Positions 44,046-55,571 of a DNA stretch of 64,000 bases are shown piece after piece. This DNA is from Tanypteryx hageni (lineage: Eukaryota > Arthropoda > Insecta > Odonata > Petaluridae): positions 63,483,401 through 63,547,400 of the forward strand of contig CM054118.1 of NCBI GenBank assembly GCA_028673005.1, given 5' to 3'. The notes beneath the pieces are model-generated. The model worked only from the letters and a program-made list of their open reading frames with translations. It did not search any database and was not told the origin of the DNA. The first letter of the stretch is position 1. The number at the start of each line of letters is the position of its first letter. A program made the translations under genes and the position numbers.

Positions 44046-45104
44046 CCAAACACCATAAAAATAATAAATTCGATTGTCTTATGAGATGAAAGATGGGGAT
44101 GGACAGTCGGACACAACCTCTACCACATGCTTTAAATTCGTGTACTGCATGCAAGGAACACACGAAGCGTGTACAAAAACTAAAGTAAACCTTGACAGAT
44201 TACAGAAAAGGAATAGAACGAAAAACAAAAGACGACTACATGAAACGAGCGCGGCCAAACCGGGATGCATCCTGAGACAGGTCTGCGGTGGGGGCCACTT
44301 TCGAATTTACGAAAACAAAACGTATCGTTAGCTGAGGTTAGGGAACACTGCAAAGGTTAGGTGGGACGGAGAGAATCGATGCGGCAAAGAGTTGTTTAGG
44401 CTTTCGAGGGTTCCTCCCCCCACCTCCCTCCCCTCTCCCCACATTCCCCGCCCCCTGTGGGGGAGAAGAAGGGAGGGAGGGGGGATAGACCAATAGGAGG
44501 TCCTCAGCGGTTGGATGATGTGGAAAATGACCGAGAAGATTGCAGGTGGTGGATCGGAATGTTAAGGGGAAGAAGACTGAATGGAGAGTGGGAGGGGTTG
44601 TGGAGACAGCTGAGCATCTATAAGCGATTATTATAGGTGGAGACGATGATGATGATGATTCACTACAGTGAAAGGCCTCGATCTCCTTCCGTTTCCACGG
44701 TCTCGGAAGGAGAGGGAAACGGTAAACGAGTCGCGGTTCGATTTCATTTTAACCTGAGATAAATCGACGATTACCTAGCCAACAAATTGGACAACATTAA
44801 TCGGCATATGATGCATCTTCTCTTTCTTTTTTCCTCCGTCCTAGGTCGCGTTATACGAAATTTCCACGCAAGGGATTCCAATTAGATAAATCAGACGCGG
44901 ATTGAAAACACCCTTTGCTTATTTACATGTATGCGATTACATATCGAACGAAAGTTTTGTCCAATAAATGTACGACATTTCACCAAGGGTTGAACATTTT
45001 TTGCAGATACTCTCAATTTTCTTGCGGGTAATTTGACTGTATAGTTACAAAGAATGCGCACTATATTCGTCGAGTGTTTCCTCTTCTGAATCCTTCTTCA
45101 ATAT
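44046..45104. other. No gene seen; possible RTE tail
   Basis: An open frame (44074-44331) has no recognised similarity. A GATGATGATGATGAT run at 44645-44660 resembles an RTE 3' tail. 44410-44490 is C/G-rich low-complexity sequence with inverted purine and pyrimidine parts. Confidence 0.4.
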
Positions 45105-45295
45105 TAGAGTTTCCCAAAGTGTGTGCCGCGAAAAACTTTATTAATAAAAAAGAGTTACATACGTTGGTAGAACATTAGGGGAATAAATTTAGCTCTAATA
45201 AGTTTATTATGGTGTAGTACCAACAAATGGATGAGTCAAAATGTTTTGACACCCGTATGTTTAAATATAAACGGGTAAAAGTTTGGGAACCACTG
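45105..45295. mobile_element. hAT-like MITE
   Basis: The left end TTAGAGTTTCCCAAAGTGTG and right end AAAAGTTTGGGAACCACTG are inverted repeats of the CAGTGGTTCCCAAACTTT type. About 190 bp, no ORF. The flanking 8-mers match only partly. Confidence 0.6.
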
Positions 45296-45479
45296 CTTTA
45301 ATTAATTCATTCATTCATGAAAATTGCCGCTAAGGAGGTGATTGTTATCACAACAAATGGTTTATAAAATTTCCTCTGTCAATCAAACGGCTAAAAGGGA
45401 TACGAGAATGGTTTTTGAAAATAGCGCGCGAGGCAATGAGAGAGAGTATCAAAATTGAATTGATGAAAGACTCTTTTAT

Positions 45480-45900
45480 CATGGACCAGACAGACAAACG
45501 TTTTCCGCCGAACGAAACGCGCGGGAGCGCACTCACGTGATCGCTCGGCCGCGCGTTCGAAAGCCGCCCAACCGCGGAACAAACGCTATTGTGAGAGCGC
45601 GTTTAAAAAAGGGTGCGGCGAACTTTTTTAATAGACTCCCGCGGCACGTTTAGCATGCAGTCCACGAGATGGCATTTCATTCTACTGAACGAGCGCACTC
45701 GAGGCAAATTGCTGCTCAATCACCTTGGCGGAATGGACTGCGGGAGCATATCAATCTGGAGAGCCCCCGTCAAAGGGAAGAAGCGCCGCTCGAAAATTAA
45801 ACACGGGGATGAGAGAGAGAGAGAATGATTCGAACGCCACTTTTCAATACATCGAGTGTAGGGGGTCCTCGGCCTTTTTTTGCTGGCGCTCCCTTTCGAG
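45480..45900. other. CpG-rich stretch
   Basis: 45510-45605 has a high density of CpG (CGCGCGGGAGCGC, CGCTCGGCCGCGCG). It could be a regulatory region, but no exon or transcript signal is visible. Confidence 0.25.
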
Positions 45901-46200
45901 TATTTTTGAGATGATCGCCTATCTGCCAAACTAAAATTGGGTGTGGGCCAATACAGATGATTCGGAATTGCATGATGGGACTCGTCTCGCCTTAATGAGC
46001 CTGAATATTTTGAGGCATCTGGCCATGACAAAAATAAAAACAAAGGAAAACGAAATAAGATAATCATTAGCTAAAGAAAAGTGGAATGCAATTTGTGTTT
46101 TTTATTTATAAAAATGCTCTTCTAGCCTTTTTCCATTCAAATGTAGGAACCAATTATTGAGGAAAATCTAATTTTCGCGCAATTTCACAGGTGATATTAA

Positions 46201-46247
46201 GCCCCTGCCATCCACCGTCAAGGTGACTTGCAGGGTAATATGTAGAA
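46201..46247 (+). mobile_element. Minimal LINE subfamily A 3' end
   Basis: GCCCCTGCCATCCACC-GTCAA-GGTGACTTGCAGGG and TAATATGTAGA form only the 3' hairpin and tail, with no coding. It is an extremely short copy. Confidence 0.7.
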
Positions 46248-46459
46248 GCATGGCGAGTCTATTAGTAGATGTAGATGTATTCAAACGCAAATTTAGGCCC
46301 CCTTGAGCTTGAGGTCCAGACCAAATGGTCGACGACAAATCGACAAATGCCGACGAAATATCTCGACAAGGAGAATAATTGTAGGGGGCGAAAACTAAAA
46401 ATACGTTTTCAATAATTTACATAAGATTTTTTCCAAAATATGTGATGTAAAGAATAAAT

Positions 46460-47175
46460 TTGAGCGATTTCGAATTGAGAATAAGAAACTTGAACCATTC
46501 GTCTTTCGAATATAAAATAGATGAAATGAGTATTCGACAAGCTGAGTATGTAAAATATTTAGGAGTAACCATTTGTCGAGATCTTTCGTGGGACATGCAC
46601 ATTCGTCGAGTTATAGGCGCGGCCAACAAGAAACTGGCATTCATAGGTAGAATAGTACGGAACACTACAGAGAAAGTACGCGAAACATGCTACTTATCAC
46701 TGGTAAGACCACAAGTGGAATACGCAGCGAGCATATGGGATCCGTACGAGAAGGGACACATAATTCAACTAGAAAGAGTACAGCGCAGAGCAGCCAGATT
46801 TGTAAAACAAAAGTACGAACATAAGGAAAGCGTCACCTCTTTATTGAGCGATTTGAACTGGGTATCACTGGAGGACCGTAGATTGCACTCAAGGTTGAAA
46901 CTTCTAGAGAAATATAGGTCAGAATGTCTAAAAGAGGAGGTAGTGGGAATAATTGTGGCACCGACGTATATAGGTAGAAATGATCGAGACGATAAAATAC
47001 GTGAGATCGATTGTAGGACGGAACGTTATCTAGGCTCGTTCTTTCCGAGGACAATAAGAGATCACAATAGGAAATTTCGAATTGCGTTAGACAATCTTTA
47101 GGTAGGATTTGGTGCATTGCACCCCCTGCCACCCACCAACTTGGTGAATTGCAGGGTAACATGTAGATGTAGATA
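46460..47175 (+). mobile_element. LINE subfamily B, 5'-truncated, open frame
   Basis: An open frame of 213 codons (46460-47101) covers the RT from FEYKIDEMSIRQAEYVKYLG through RDLSWDMHIRRVIGA, QVEYAASIWDPYEKG, RRAARFVKQKYEHKES and YIGRNDRDDKIREIDC to the end. The 3' UTR hairpin (47120-47158) and ATGTAGATGTAGATAG tail follow. It lacks the catalytic box because of 5' truncation. Confidence 0.9.
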
Positions 47176-47875
47176 GCAATTCTAATGAGGATATAAGACT
47201 GCTTAATGTTCAAATGCGCAAGGTAATGAGGGACTACTGCGCTTCTGCTAAGTTTATCGCGCCTGTGAGAACATGGCTGTGCAGAGACAAGTGTTTTTCT
47301 CTCGCTCTTAGGAGGGAGACTCAAAAAATTTGGGTGGCCTCGAGTGTCAACACACGAAATTGACATTTTCTACTTGATCTTTGCTACCCCGAGAAAAATC
47401 GCTGGCCAGCCAATACCAGCTTTGTCCTCTGTTTCTTCCCACATTGACGAAAAAATATAGGTCCAGTTTTGTGTGTAAGCGTTCAGCCGCATAAATGGAT
47501 GACACAAGCTGCAAAAAAAGAAAAAAAAATTGCGGAAAAATTAAAACTCCGAAGTCGGCACTTTCCACAATTATAAAAAATAGACCAAGCAAGCTCTAGC
47601 TGAAGCATGCAAGTACCTAAAAAATTTACTTCGGGGAGGGGGGGGGGGGTCCGAGACCGAAAACCAATTTCCAGCAATTGATTAAATAAAAGTCCTATTA
47701 AAATAATATAAACTTTTATAACGTATTTAGTTTCTCATAACGCAGCAACTGGCAGCGTAGCAAGAGGCAACGTAGCAAGATTGTAGCGTGGTTATCGCAG
47801 ATTCTACAAATGTACACTGGGAGGGAAGGGTCCGGACCCCCTCCCCCCGTTACGTCCTTGATCTGAAAGGTCAAC
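47176..47875. other. No gene; element ends with G runs
   Basis: A run of about 19 nearly pure G (47632-47651) and CCCCCTCCCCCCGTTACGTCCTTG (47848-47871) resemble CAAGGACGTA-type transposon ends. No pair of ends could be matched. Confidence 0.35.
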
Positions 47876-47879
47876 AAGG

Positions 47880-48520
47880 ACAATGAACGCCTAAGTAAAG
47901 CTCCACGAAAAGATTTAGAAGAAAAATTATTGAAATGGTTTCAGCATGTTATTCATCAATGGTCCCGATTTCTGGACTTCTCTTCCAAGAAAAAGTCAAG
48001 GAATTAGCTACCAAACTTGAAATAGAAAATTTTGACTTCAAGTGGATGCCTTTGGATATTCCTGAAAAGACATGGATTCACTTTGCATGTTATTAGTGGC
48101 GAAGGTAATAAAGTGGATGAAATAGGTGTGAACGACTGGCTTCAGAATTTTTAAATCGTTAAGAGCTCATATTCTGATCAGGACATGTTTAATTTTGATG
48201 AGGCAGGCGTATTCTTCAGCCTGTTACCAGATCATTTATTGGACCTCAAAAGTGTTAAGATGTTAAGTGCCATGGCGGTACAATGAGACTTACCGTAGTC
48301 GTTTGCTGCAAATCAAATGGTACAGAAAAATTAAAATTGTGGGCCATTGGAAAATCCAAGAGCCCAAAATGTTAAATAAGTTTAAGTCTTCATTTATCGT
48401 ATGAATACGGCCACCACAATCAACCCTTGATCAATGCTACTTCATTTCTGGAATGGATCATGGATGTTAGGTTCATTTTAATATTAGTCAAAATCGTGTA
48501 TTTGTGTTGTTTTTAATAAT
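47880..48520 (+). mobile_element. Second Tigger/pogo transposase relic
   Basis: The fragments LSKAPRKDLEEKLLKWFQHV, then HVISGEGNKVDEIGVNDWLQNF, SSYSDQDMFNFDEAGVFFSLLPD (first catalytic Asp region), LKLWVIGKS-like and SFLEWIMD appear in order with stops and frameshifts. This is a pogo/Tigger transposase distinct from the copy at 41-1913. The second half of the DDE domain is missing. Confidence 0.75.
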
Positions 48521-49385
48521 AATATGTTTAACACAAACAAGTTACCCTAATAACATGTGTTATAAGTGCATATTCAGCGTTAGTTAAGAATGCTTCTTTG
48601 TAAAATGTGTGAAAATATTGAAATAGTTTCCCACTCCAAGAACCATCTAATAAAAAACACGCCCACGATGTTTGATAACACTATTTGAACTTGTGATGCT
48701 ATAACTTTCATTCTTTCATGCTGAATTGAGGAAATTTAATTATCTTTTTCGCATAAACCTCAAAAACTCTTCTCCCACGGCTACGCTTAACCTCTGAAGA
48801 AAAACCCTTGTCTCTATCTCTCTCCATCCGCTCTTCTTTGCGTGCGAAATACCTTACCAAAAAATCATATCATATACCGTCATTTGAAAATGATATACAG
48901 TACAGTGATGCGTAGTCGTTTCCTGGGAAAAACAGAATGTTGGCAATAGAGTAGAAGTATTAAACTTGAGGATTTTGCAACAATATGATCACGGCGTTAA
49001 ATTTAAGACGGTTCTTGCCACGATACCATCATCGAAATTGGTTAATACTGAGATGAAAACTGCACATCACGTCTTGATCGAGCCTATTGACACTTCGAGA
49101 GAAGGATACGACCAAGAGGCTTGAAACTTTTCGGACTCATTAGGACAAAAATAGAATTTTCTAAACACGAAGTATGGGATGGCACACACAAAATGATCGA
49201 TACCTATTCTTCGCGGTGCGTTAAGGGTCATGTCTACGCAATTTGATGGAAGTGCATTCTCGGCGGGAAAAATATTCTTCCCAACACCTCGAAACACCCA
49301 GACATGCGCGTGCAAAAATGGCTTTTTTGCACAATTAACGATTAAAAAGGGAGTAATTTGGGAAGACTTGGATGGAGTGAAAAAG
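48521..49385. other. No gene seen
   Basis: AT-rich DNA with no recognised feature. Confidence 0.5.
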
Positions 49386-50125
49386 AAAGAGAGAGAGAGA
49401 GAGAGAGGGTGAACTCACGAAGTCGTCAGTAGTGAGAGACTCTCGAGACACATCGCAATGCCTCGCGCTGACAGGGAAAGACAGAGAGGGTGAGGGAGGG
49501 AGGCAGAATGATAGAGGGAGGGAGAGAGGGAGGGAGAGGGGGGGGGGAGAGAGGGCGGGATGTAAAGAGAGGAACAGAAAGGCAAAGATGGAGAGAGGTG
49601 GGGTGCACGCGAGGTGTACTTTTAAAGGCAAACGAAGAGAAGGTTGGGAAGAGAGAGAGACAAATAAAGTGAAAAATAAAAAGAGATAGACGGAATAGAC
49701 AAGGGCGAGACAGGAAAGGGGGGAGGGAGAGAGAAAAACAATTAAAGGGAGAGAGAGATAGAAAGGCAAAGATGGAGTGAGATGAGGTCCGCGAGAGATG
49801 CAGAGAATTTTTAAAGGGAAATGAAGAGAAGGGTGGGAAGAGAGAGAGAGAGAGAAATGGAGAAAGAATAAAAAATACAGAGGAGCTAGAGGGAGTAGAC
49901 AAGGGCGAGACAGAAAAGGGGGGAGGGAGAGAGGAAAACAATTACAGAGAGAGATAGGGGTAGAAAGGGGGAGTGGGACACGTAGAGAGTGATAGAATTA
50001 GAAAGAAGTCAGGAGGGGAGATTGGAGTGAGGGAGTGAGTGAGGAAATTGAAGTAGGGTGGGGAAATTAGATTAGGGAGGGGGAAATGAAGAGAGAGAGA
50101 GAAAAAAGATTTGAGAGGAATAGAG
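49386..50125. repeat. Polypurine tract with an internal 184-bp tandem duplication
   Basis: About 740 bp is almost all A/G on the plus strand (GAGAGA, GGGAGG). Two copies of a 184-bp unit start at GAAAGGCAAAGATGGAG (49577 and 49761) and share AGTAGACAAGGGCGAGACAG-like and GGGGGGAGGGAGAGAG blocks. The long frames on both strands are composition artefacts. Confidence 0.8.
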
Positions 50126-52216
50126 AGGGAGGGAGAGAATGCAAGCTCGCCGAGGCACTCCTAAACCGTTGGCCGCGCCACAAAGAAACAAAGACGCAAC
50201 GAGTGCACGGATGAAGTCTGATGGAGACACAGACAGGCATATGAGAGCAAATGCGAATGGGTTCGTTCGTGGAGGAGGGGGAGAGCACGTGAGGGAGGGG
50301 AAGACTTTTCAACTGAAAAGATTGAGGAATCAAAGAGAGCGCCGTGCAAATGAAAACGGGGCGGAATGGGGTGGCGGAGTTGAAGGAGGCGGGGTGGAGA
50401 GGAGAAAGGCGGGGTGGAGAGGAGAGAGGCTAGGATTTGAGTGGCGAGTGGGATGGGAAAACAAATGTGAAGGTAAGTGGAGGGTGGGTGGCTGAGGTGG
50501 GGGGGTGATACGGAGAGGAGTACATGGAGAGGATGCTTCCGACCGAAAAGAAAAAGATGAACCGTAAATAAAAGGACACAGGGACGGAGTCCCTTTCATG
50601 TACGGAAAAAACAACCGGATTCGTCCAGGGAAAAAATTGCGATGCTCGCGCGGGTTTAGAAAACATAATCCGATGCCGTTTACAGAATCGCGGAATCCGA
50701 CATAAAATTCGCTTTGCGGTGCTCCTCCGCGCTGCCATTATTATGAATTTCTCGGGCGGCAAATTCCGTACGATTACAAAGAAGAATGAAAAAATCCGCG
50801 CAAACGCCAGAGTCAAGAAACAATAACCGTCTAGGGCCCGGCTAAAATAGTGACGGGAAGCCATTCATTGGGGGAATCAGTTTTTTCCAAATTCTATAAG
50901 AGTATCCCTCCGTCTCCACCTCCTCCTCCCCCCCCCCCCCCCAATCCCCCAGACCGGCGGATTGCAAAGGCAAACCTTTTCGGAATACAGTTTCGTTAAC
51001 GGCCATCGAGAAAAGAAGGGTTCGTTGTTTACGTCGTAAAAAGTGGCAAGTATCTCTCTCTCTCTTTCTCGAAATGGGTATAAGAACTCCGTCGTCGACC
51101 ACATCTCCATAAAGTTCCCTTTCCCTCCCCTTTTGGGGTTTATAGTATTACTCGGGAGAAATATAGTCCCTACGCAATTCACAAATACACGGGAAACCAT
51201 CGTCGCTACTCTCCCTCGCTCGTATGCCCGTTGCTAGGGAGTGGAAACGTACGCGAACTGATATCCCTTATCACTTTTCCCTATCTTTTTCCATTAACTT
51301 GAATGCCAAACCGCGAAAATAGGACCACTCGCCTCACCTTTTCCACGAGTTATCCTTCTCACGTCTTCCAAATAAGCCTCGGAGATTTTTCCCCGATAAA
51401 TTGATTTAGGAAACAAGATTTTTACTTTCTCCATACGTAGTAGAGGGGTAAGTATTGTTTTCATGAAAAAAATCGATTTCGAGATTTCAACGGAAATGCA
51501 CGATTTGAGGTCCCCTGAACACGCTTTAACCATTTTCTCGATGATGTCTGTGTGTGTGTGTATGTGATAGCTTTTTTGTGGGCGCTCTAACTCAAAAACT
51601 ATTAATCAGGTAAACGCGAAATTTTATATTTAACATTTTCATGAATGTCACAATAACTGATTAGTTTTTGGTAAAAATCAGTCAACCGGAAGTCGGTGTT
51701 TACTCTTGTCACATCCGTTATTTTGAGACATTTGCATTAATATTTGATAAATATAAAAATGTACTGGAATAAAAGTTGTAGGAAATTTAATTTTCTACAA
51801 CATTTGTTTGAAACATTTTTCCATATAATGCATTGTTTAAGAGATCTTATATTTTTAGCTGCCACCACCACGTCACCTACCGACTATTGTTAACAATTGA
51901 AGCTTAGTTACGTCTTAGTAACGCTACTTTTTCTTTTCTTAATTGTTGGAGCTTTGTGGCTATATCCGATATCAGAAAGCTATGGTTTGAGTTTATTTCT
52001 GTTCTTTGTCAAGTCTAAAATTTCTCAGTTTCTTAAAATATTTATTATTATGTAACCTATTTGGAATTTTTAAAAAAATTACAGGTATGGAGAAAGTCAT
52101 GTGGTGGCCACATCCGATTTTTTTATCAATCAACGCGAGAGCGACCCGAGAGCGAGAGAGCGAAAGACAAAAAAAGATTTCCAAACTTTCTAGAAAATCG
52201 TGGATTTCTAACAACA
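50126..52216. other. No gene seen; low-complexity and shared motif
   Basis: G-rich 50360-50520, a C14 run near 50929-50942, and a 20-bp sequence TTACTTTCTCCATACGTAGT (51422-51441) also found at 10079-10098. A TGTGTGTGTGTATGTG stretch (51549-51565) follows. Confidence 0.45.
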
Positions 52217-52224
52217 ATTTGGCA

Positions 52225-52605
52225 CAGGTGTGGGCCGCATTGGTGGTGGCGAATACTTCGGGGGTCCACGTTGGAAGTTGTCAATGCTTTGACGGGCCAG
52301 TTAAGAGTTTTAAATCAGAAGAGACCGAGGGATACTGGGGTATCATTTATGTTGAAATCAAATATAGGGTTTAGGGTTAAAATGTCAAAATTTTGTTATC
52401 GTTGTGTGTGTGTGTGTGCGCGCGCGTGTGTACGCGTGTATTTGGCTAATCAACCTCTGGGATTATTATATTTGTTATCTTTACCAAAAACATGTGAATT
52501 GGCGAGTAAAATTTTACGGATCGCTTTTTCACCATGGCTTCGCGGGCCGCATAAAACGCTCAATGGGGCCGCATACGCCCCCCGGGCCGCAGTTGCCCAC
52601 CTCTG
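52225..52605. mobile_element. hAT-superfamily MITE with target duplication
   Basis: The ends CAGGTGTGGGCCGCATTGG and (reversed) CAGAGGTGGGCAACTGCGGCCC are the typical hAT ends of the CAGGGGTGGGCAA-GGCCGC type. The flanks ATTTGGCA (52217-52224) and AACTGGCA (52606-52613) agree at six of eight positions. Inside are several GGCCGCA motifs and an alternating GT/GC run. No ORF. Confidence 0.75.
52403..52440. repeat. Alternating GT/GC tract
   Basis: TTGTGTGTGTGTGTGTGCGCGCGCGTGTGTACGCGTG is a nearly perfect alternating purine-pyrimidine run that could adopt Z-DNA. Confidence 0.8.
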
Positions 52606-53007
52606 AACTGGCAAAACGAAAGCAGGAACAGAAATAATGGAAGCGTGCGAGCTGCTACATAAAAGTGAGCGCAGTCAACTCGGAAGTTCTTTCGACCAAC
52701 CATCGATAAATTATGGGTCCTTAATGCGTGAACGCGGCGTTTGCGACTAAATATATTCATTGCCTTAGATAAACGATACGATTTCATCCCATGCGCTCCG
52801 TTCGTTATCAATTATCCACGGTTCGAACCCTCCATTTGTCCCTATCCGAGACCCTTCCCTTCGTACTTCCCTTCCTAAGGAGCCTATAATATCCGAATTC
52901 TCCTTTCTGTTCGTAGTTTCACGCCCTTTCTCCTATCAAAACTTATCCTGAACATTCAGTCGGTGTAATTTTTATCAAAAATTCCGCACTTTTCTTTGTC
53001 CAAACTA

Positions 53008-53588
53008 CAAGGCACAGTCAAAAAGTTCCCGAACTGTCCGCCATGATGAGCTACAAGCGCATGAAAACCTATCATTTGCACATTATTATCAAGCACTAAG
53101 CACTAACTAACCTTTAGCTATACAGAGAGAAAAAAATCAGTTTTTATTGTATTAATAGTTCTTTGTTATAGGCTGTGGAGTGTTGTCGGTGTTTGTGCAA
53201 TTTCGAAGTCGGACCAATATGCTTAGCTTATTTATTATGGTGATAATTAATAACATTAAGCGCATCCTTCCCTAAATATTCTCCCTCCGCCACTGTGCAC
53301 TTGTCAGGGTTCGTAGAGCTGCTGGAAGTAATCCTGGAACGCTTCTTTTGGATTGGTACGCAGGGCCTCCCGTGTTGTTGCATGACTTCTCCCTCACTAC
53401 CAAAGCTAACTTCGAAATTGCATGAATGCTGTCAATACTCCACGGCCTCTAACAAAGAAACTAGTAATACAATAAGAACGGATTCTGTCTCGCTGTATGG
53501 CTAAAGGTTGGTGCTTGATATTAATGTACAAGTGATCTATCGTCAAGTCCTTGCAGCTCACTCTGACGGAGAGTCTTTTTGACTGGGC
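53008..53588 (-). mobile_element. Tc1/mariner element with 0.2-kb terminal inverted repeats
   Basis: The ends GGCACAGTCAAAAAG and (reversed) GCCCAGTCAAAAAG start arms of about 200 bp (53008-53208 and 53411-53588 reversed), sharing ATATCAAGCAC, CCTTTAGC and GCAATTTCGAAGT. TA flanks both sides (53006-53007 and 53589-53590), the mariner target duplication. Between the arms, on the minus strand, ATTREALRTNPKEAFQDYFQ (about 53385-53326) matches the C-terminus of mariner-type transposases. Most of the ORF is deleted. Confidence 0.8.
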
Positions 53589-53715
53589 TACGAATATTAA
53601 TCAATGCGTCTGCAATTTTCTTCCCCGTAAGAAAATTATCGAGCTCGCCTTAGAGCTGGAACTCAATTGATATCCGATCCGATAAAATGGTTGGGAAAAC
53701 CAGGGGCGCATTTCA

Positions 53716-53807
53716 GCTACAAAGCAGCCGTCATCAGTGGCGATTCGCCTGGTAGTGGTTACCAAAATAGACCAGTGAATCGTCACTAATGACGACTGTT
53801 CTGTAGC
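53716..53807. repeat. Long imperfect hairpin
   Basis: GCTACAAAGCAGCCGTCATC... (53716-53753) pairs with the complement of 53771-53807 over about 37 bp with five or six mismatches, leaving an 18-bp loop. It could be a tiny MITE or a hairpin RNA precursor. Confidence 0.65.
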
Positions 53808-55225
53808 CAACAGGAATAATGTCAACCCCATTTAGAAGCATGACAGTGCTTACAACCCCGTACCACACGCCTTGGCGGACTGCAAGGTATAAATTGTAAA
53901 ATGCGCATATGATTTTCCCTTGCCTTTCATATTTAGTTGACAATTTTAACAATAACCATGGATTGTCAAAGCAGAATTAAAAAAAATAAAATTAAGTGTT
54001 TTGTTGTTAAATTCAGTAGCGTGAAAAACAACGCTTAGCGGCTTTTCAGATCCAATTCGAGACCTTTAAGAAATGCGGTCTCGTCAGCGTCACTCATGAC
54101 TTCGCTGCACGCAAGATATTGACAGCCTCGAAATGTTCCCGCGAGAGAGTTCAAGGAGGGCTCAAGTGTGGAAGAGAGAGAGAGAGAAAGAGTATTTATA
54201 GCGCTGAGCTCGATATTCGACAGTCTCGTGTTAAGAAAAGGGCGAAGATGATACCGAGAGAGAGAGAGTGTGTGTGTTTTAAGAATCGGGATAGGAAGCT
54301 GCTAAGAGGAGATCGTCATACGCTCCTTATATGTGCCAAACCATACGCAAACTGAGGCATTCCGAAGCGTATAAGCGGGATGGTGACAAATAGTTATAGT
54401 GTCAGCGAAGATACCCCAGCTACTAACAAGCTGCGAATCGATAGATTCGGTTAACTCGCAGCGAACGGAGCGGTAAAGAGCACGAAGAAGTATCGGATGA
54501 ATATTCCATAACGCTCGAATGCTTAGAAAGAGGTAAAAATAATCGATAAAAATCGTTATCGACGAACAAATATGTTCGGCGACGGCAAAGCAATTGATAC
54601 ACTTATAAATTTCCCATTTAAAACGAGACACACATATACATCGAGAGATCATTAAACACCGAACACAGCGACCATGCTCGTTAAGTTAGATTAGAGAATT
54701 AATTAATTAAGTTCGGTCTTACAGATTTCAATTCAAGGAAGACAAGTATGCGATCGTGTCACGATATTTAAACAGTAAAGTTGGCGTTGGTTCAGAGAAG
54801 ACTCCATGTTTGTTTAACAGATGGCGACACACGAAGGAAACTTCCAATTCGCAGATTATTTTCTGATTAAACTATCACCGCGCAATCTAGAGAATATATA
54901 TCTTTTTGGAATAATTAGTCGTAAAATGAATAACTTCTGCCTTATATCGTTAGATACCAATCTTAATGAAAAACGCGAGTATTTGATATATAATAATGAT
55001 AAAAATGACGGTTATGCGAAATAATTTGAGCTCGTTCGTGAGGGAAGTGGGATGAGACGGTATGTCTAACTACATTCTAATTGAGTGTTCTGTAAATGTT
55101 GAGATGATGGCCGTAAAAACGATAAACGACTTCATAACATACATAATGAGCAGACTGACAAGATAATTATTATAGGCAGGAACATACTCAGTGAACAATG
55201 TAGGTATGTATTCCAGTTCGCTACG
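53808..55225. other. No gene seen
   Basis: An ORF of 67 codons (54821-55024) and others have no recognised similarity. A short GAGAGA-rich stretch occurs at 54170-54190 and 54258-54280. Confidence 0.45.
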
Positions 55226-55249
55226 CATCAAGCAACTACAGCGGTCTAA

Positions 55250-55445
55250 ATTGACGATTCCCCAGGTTCCGGAGGCACATGAACGAGAGAGGGCACTCGG
55301 GAAGTTAGCGAACCTTGAAATCGTTTCCGACAAGTCAATCAAGGAAATACTCGAAGATCGGAAAATGACTCACGTCAATCCAATTTACAAAGGCGGCGAA
55401 GCGGAGACCCAAAAAAATGACCAAACAATTTCGCCGACGTCGAAT
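55250..55445 (+). mobile_element. LINE RT N-terminal relic
   Basis: EILEDRKMTHVNPIYKGGEAET followed by ISPTSNSC parallels WKVAHVTPIHKGGDKENPENYRPISLTSLSCK in the copy at 40.3 kb. Changes at key positions (RPIS to QTIS) and loss of the rest show it is dead. Confidence 0.6.
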
Positions 55446-55571
55446 TCGTGTTAAACACTACAGGATGTAGTTCATAAAAATAAAAACGAGTTTAAAAAAT
55501 GAATTGTCGCGTTCAAATAAGAGCTTGTATCCAATAATCTGTAACCATAAGACGTTTCAGTAAGCAAGGAG

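Noticed and set aside
44074..44331. An 85-codon Lys/Arg/Thr-rich frame
   Set aside because: Balanced composition made me look, but there is no similarity, no splice context and no conservation evidence.
49335..49941. Long overlapping frames on the minus strand in the purine tract
   Set aside because: Compositional artefact (Ser/Pro/Phe/Leu only), open in several frames.
52815..52835. B-box-like GGTTCGAACCC
   Set aside because: No A box or cloverleaf around it on either strand; palindromic by chance.
54821..55024. A 67-codon frame starting MATHEGNFQFADYF
   Set aside because: Reasonable composition, but it is short, unrecognised and unsupported by neighbours.
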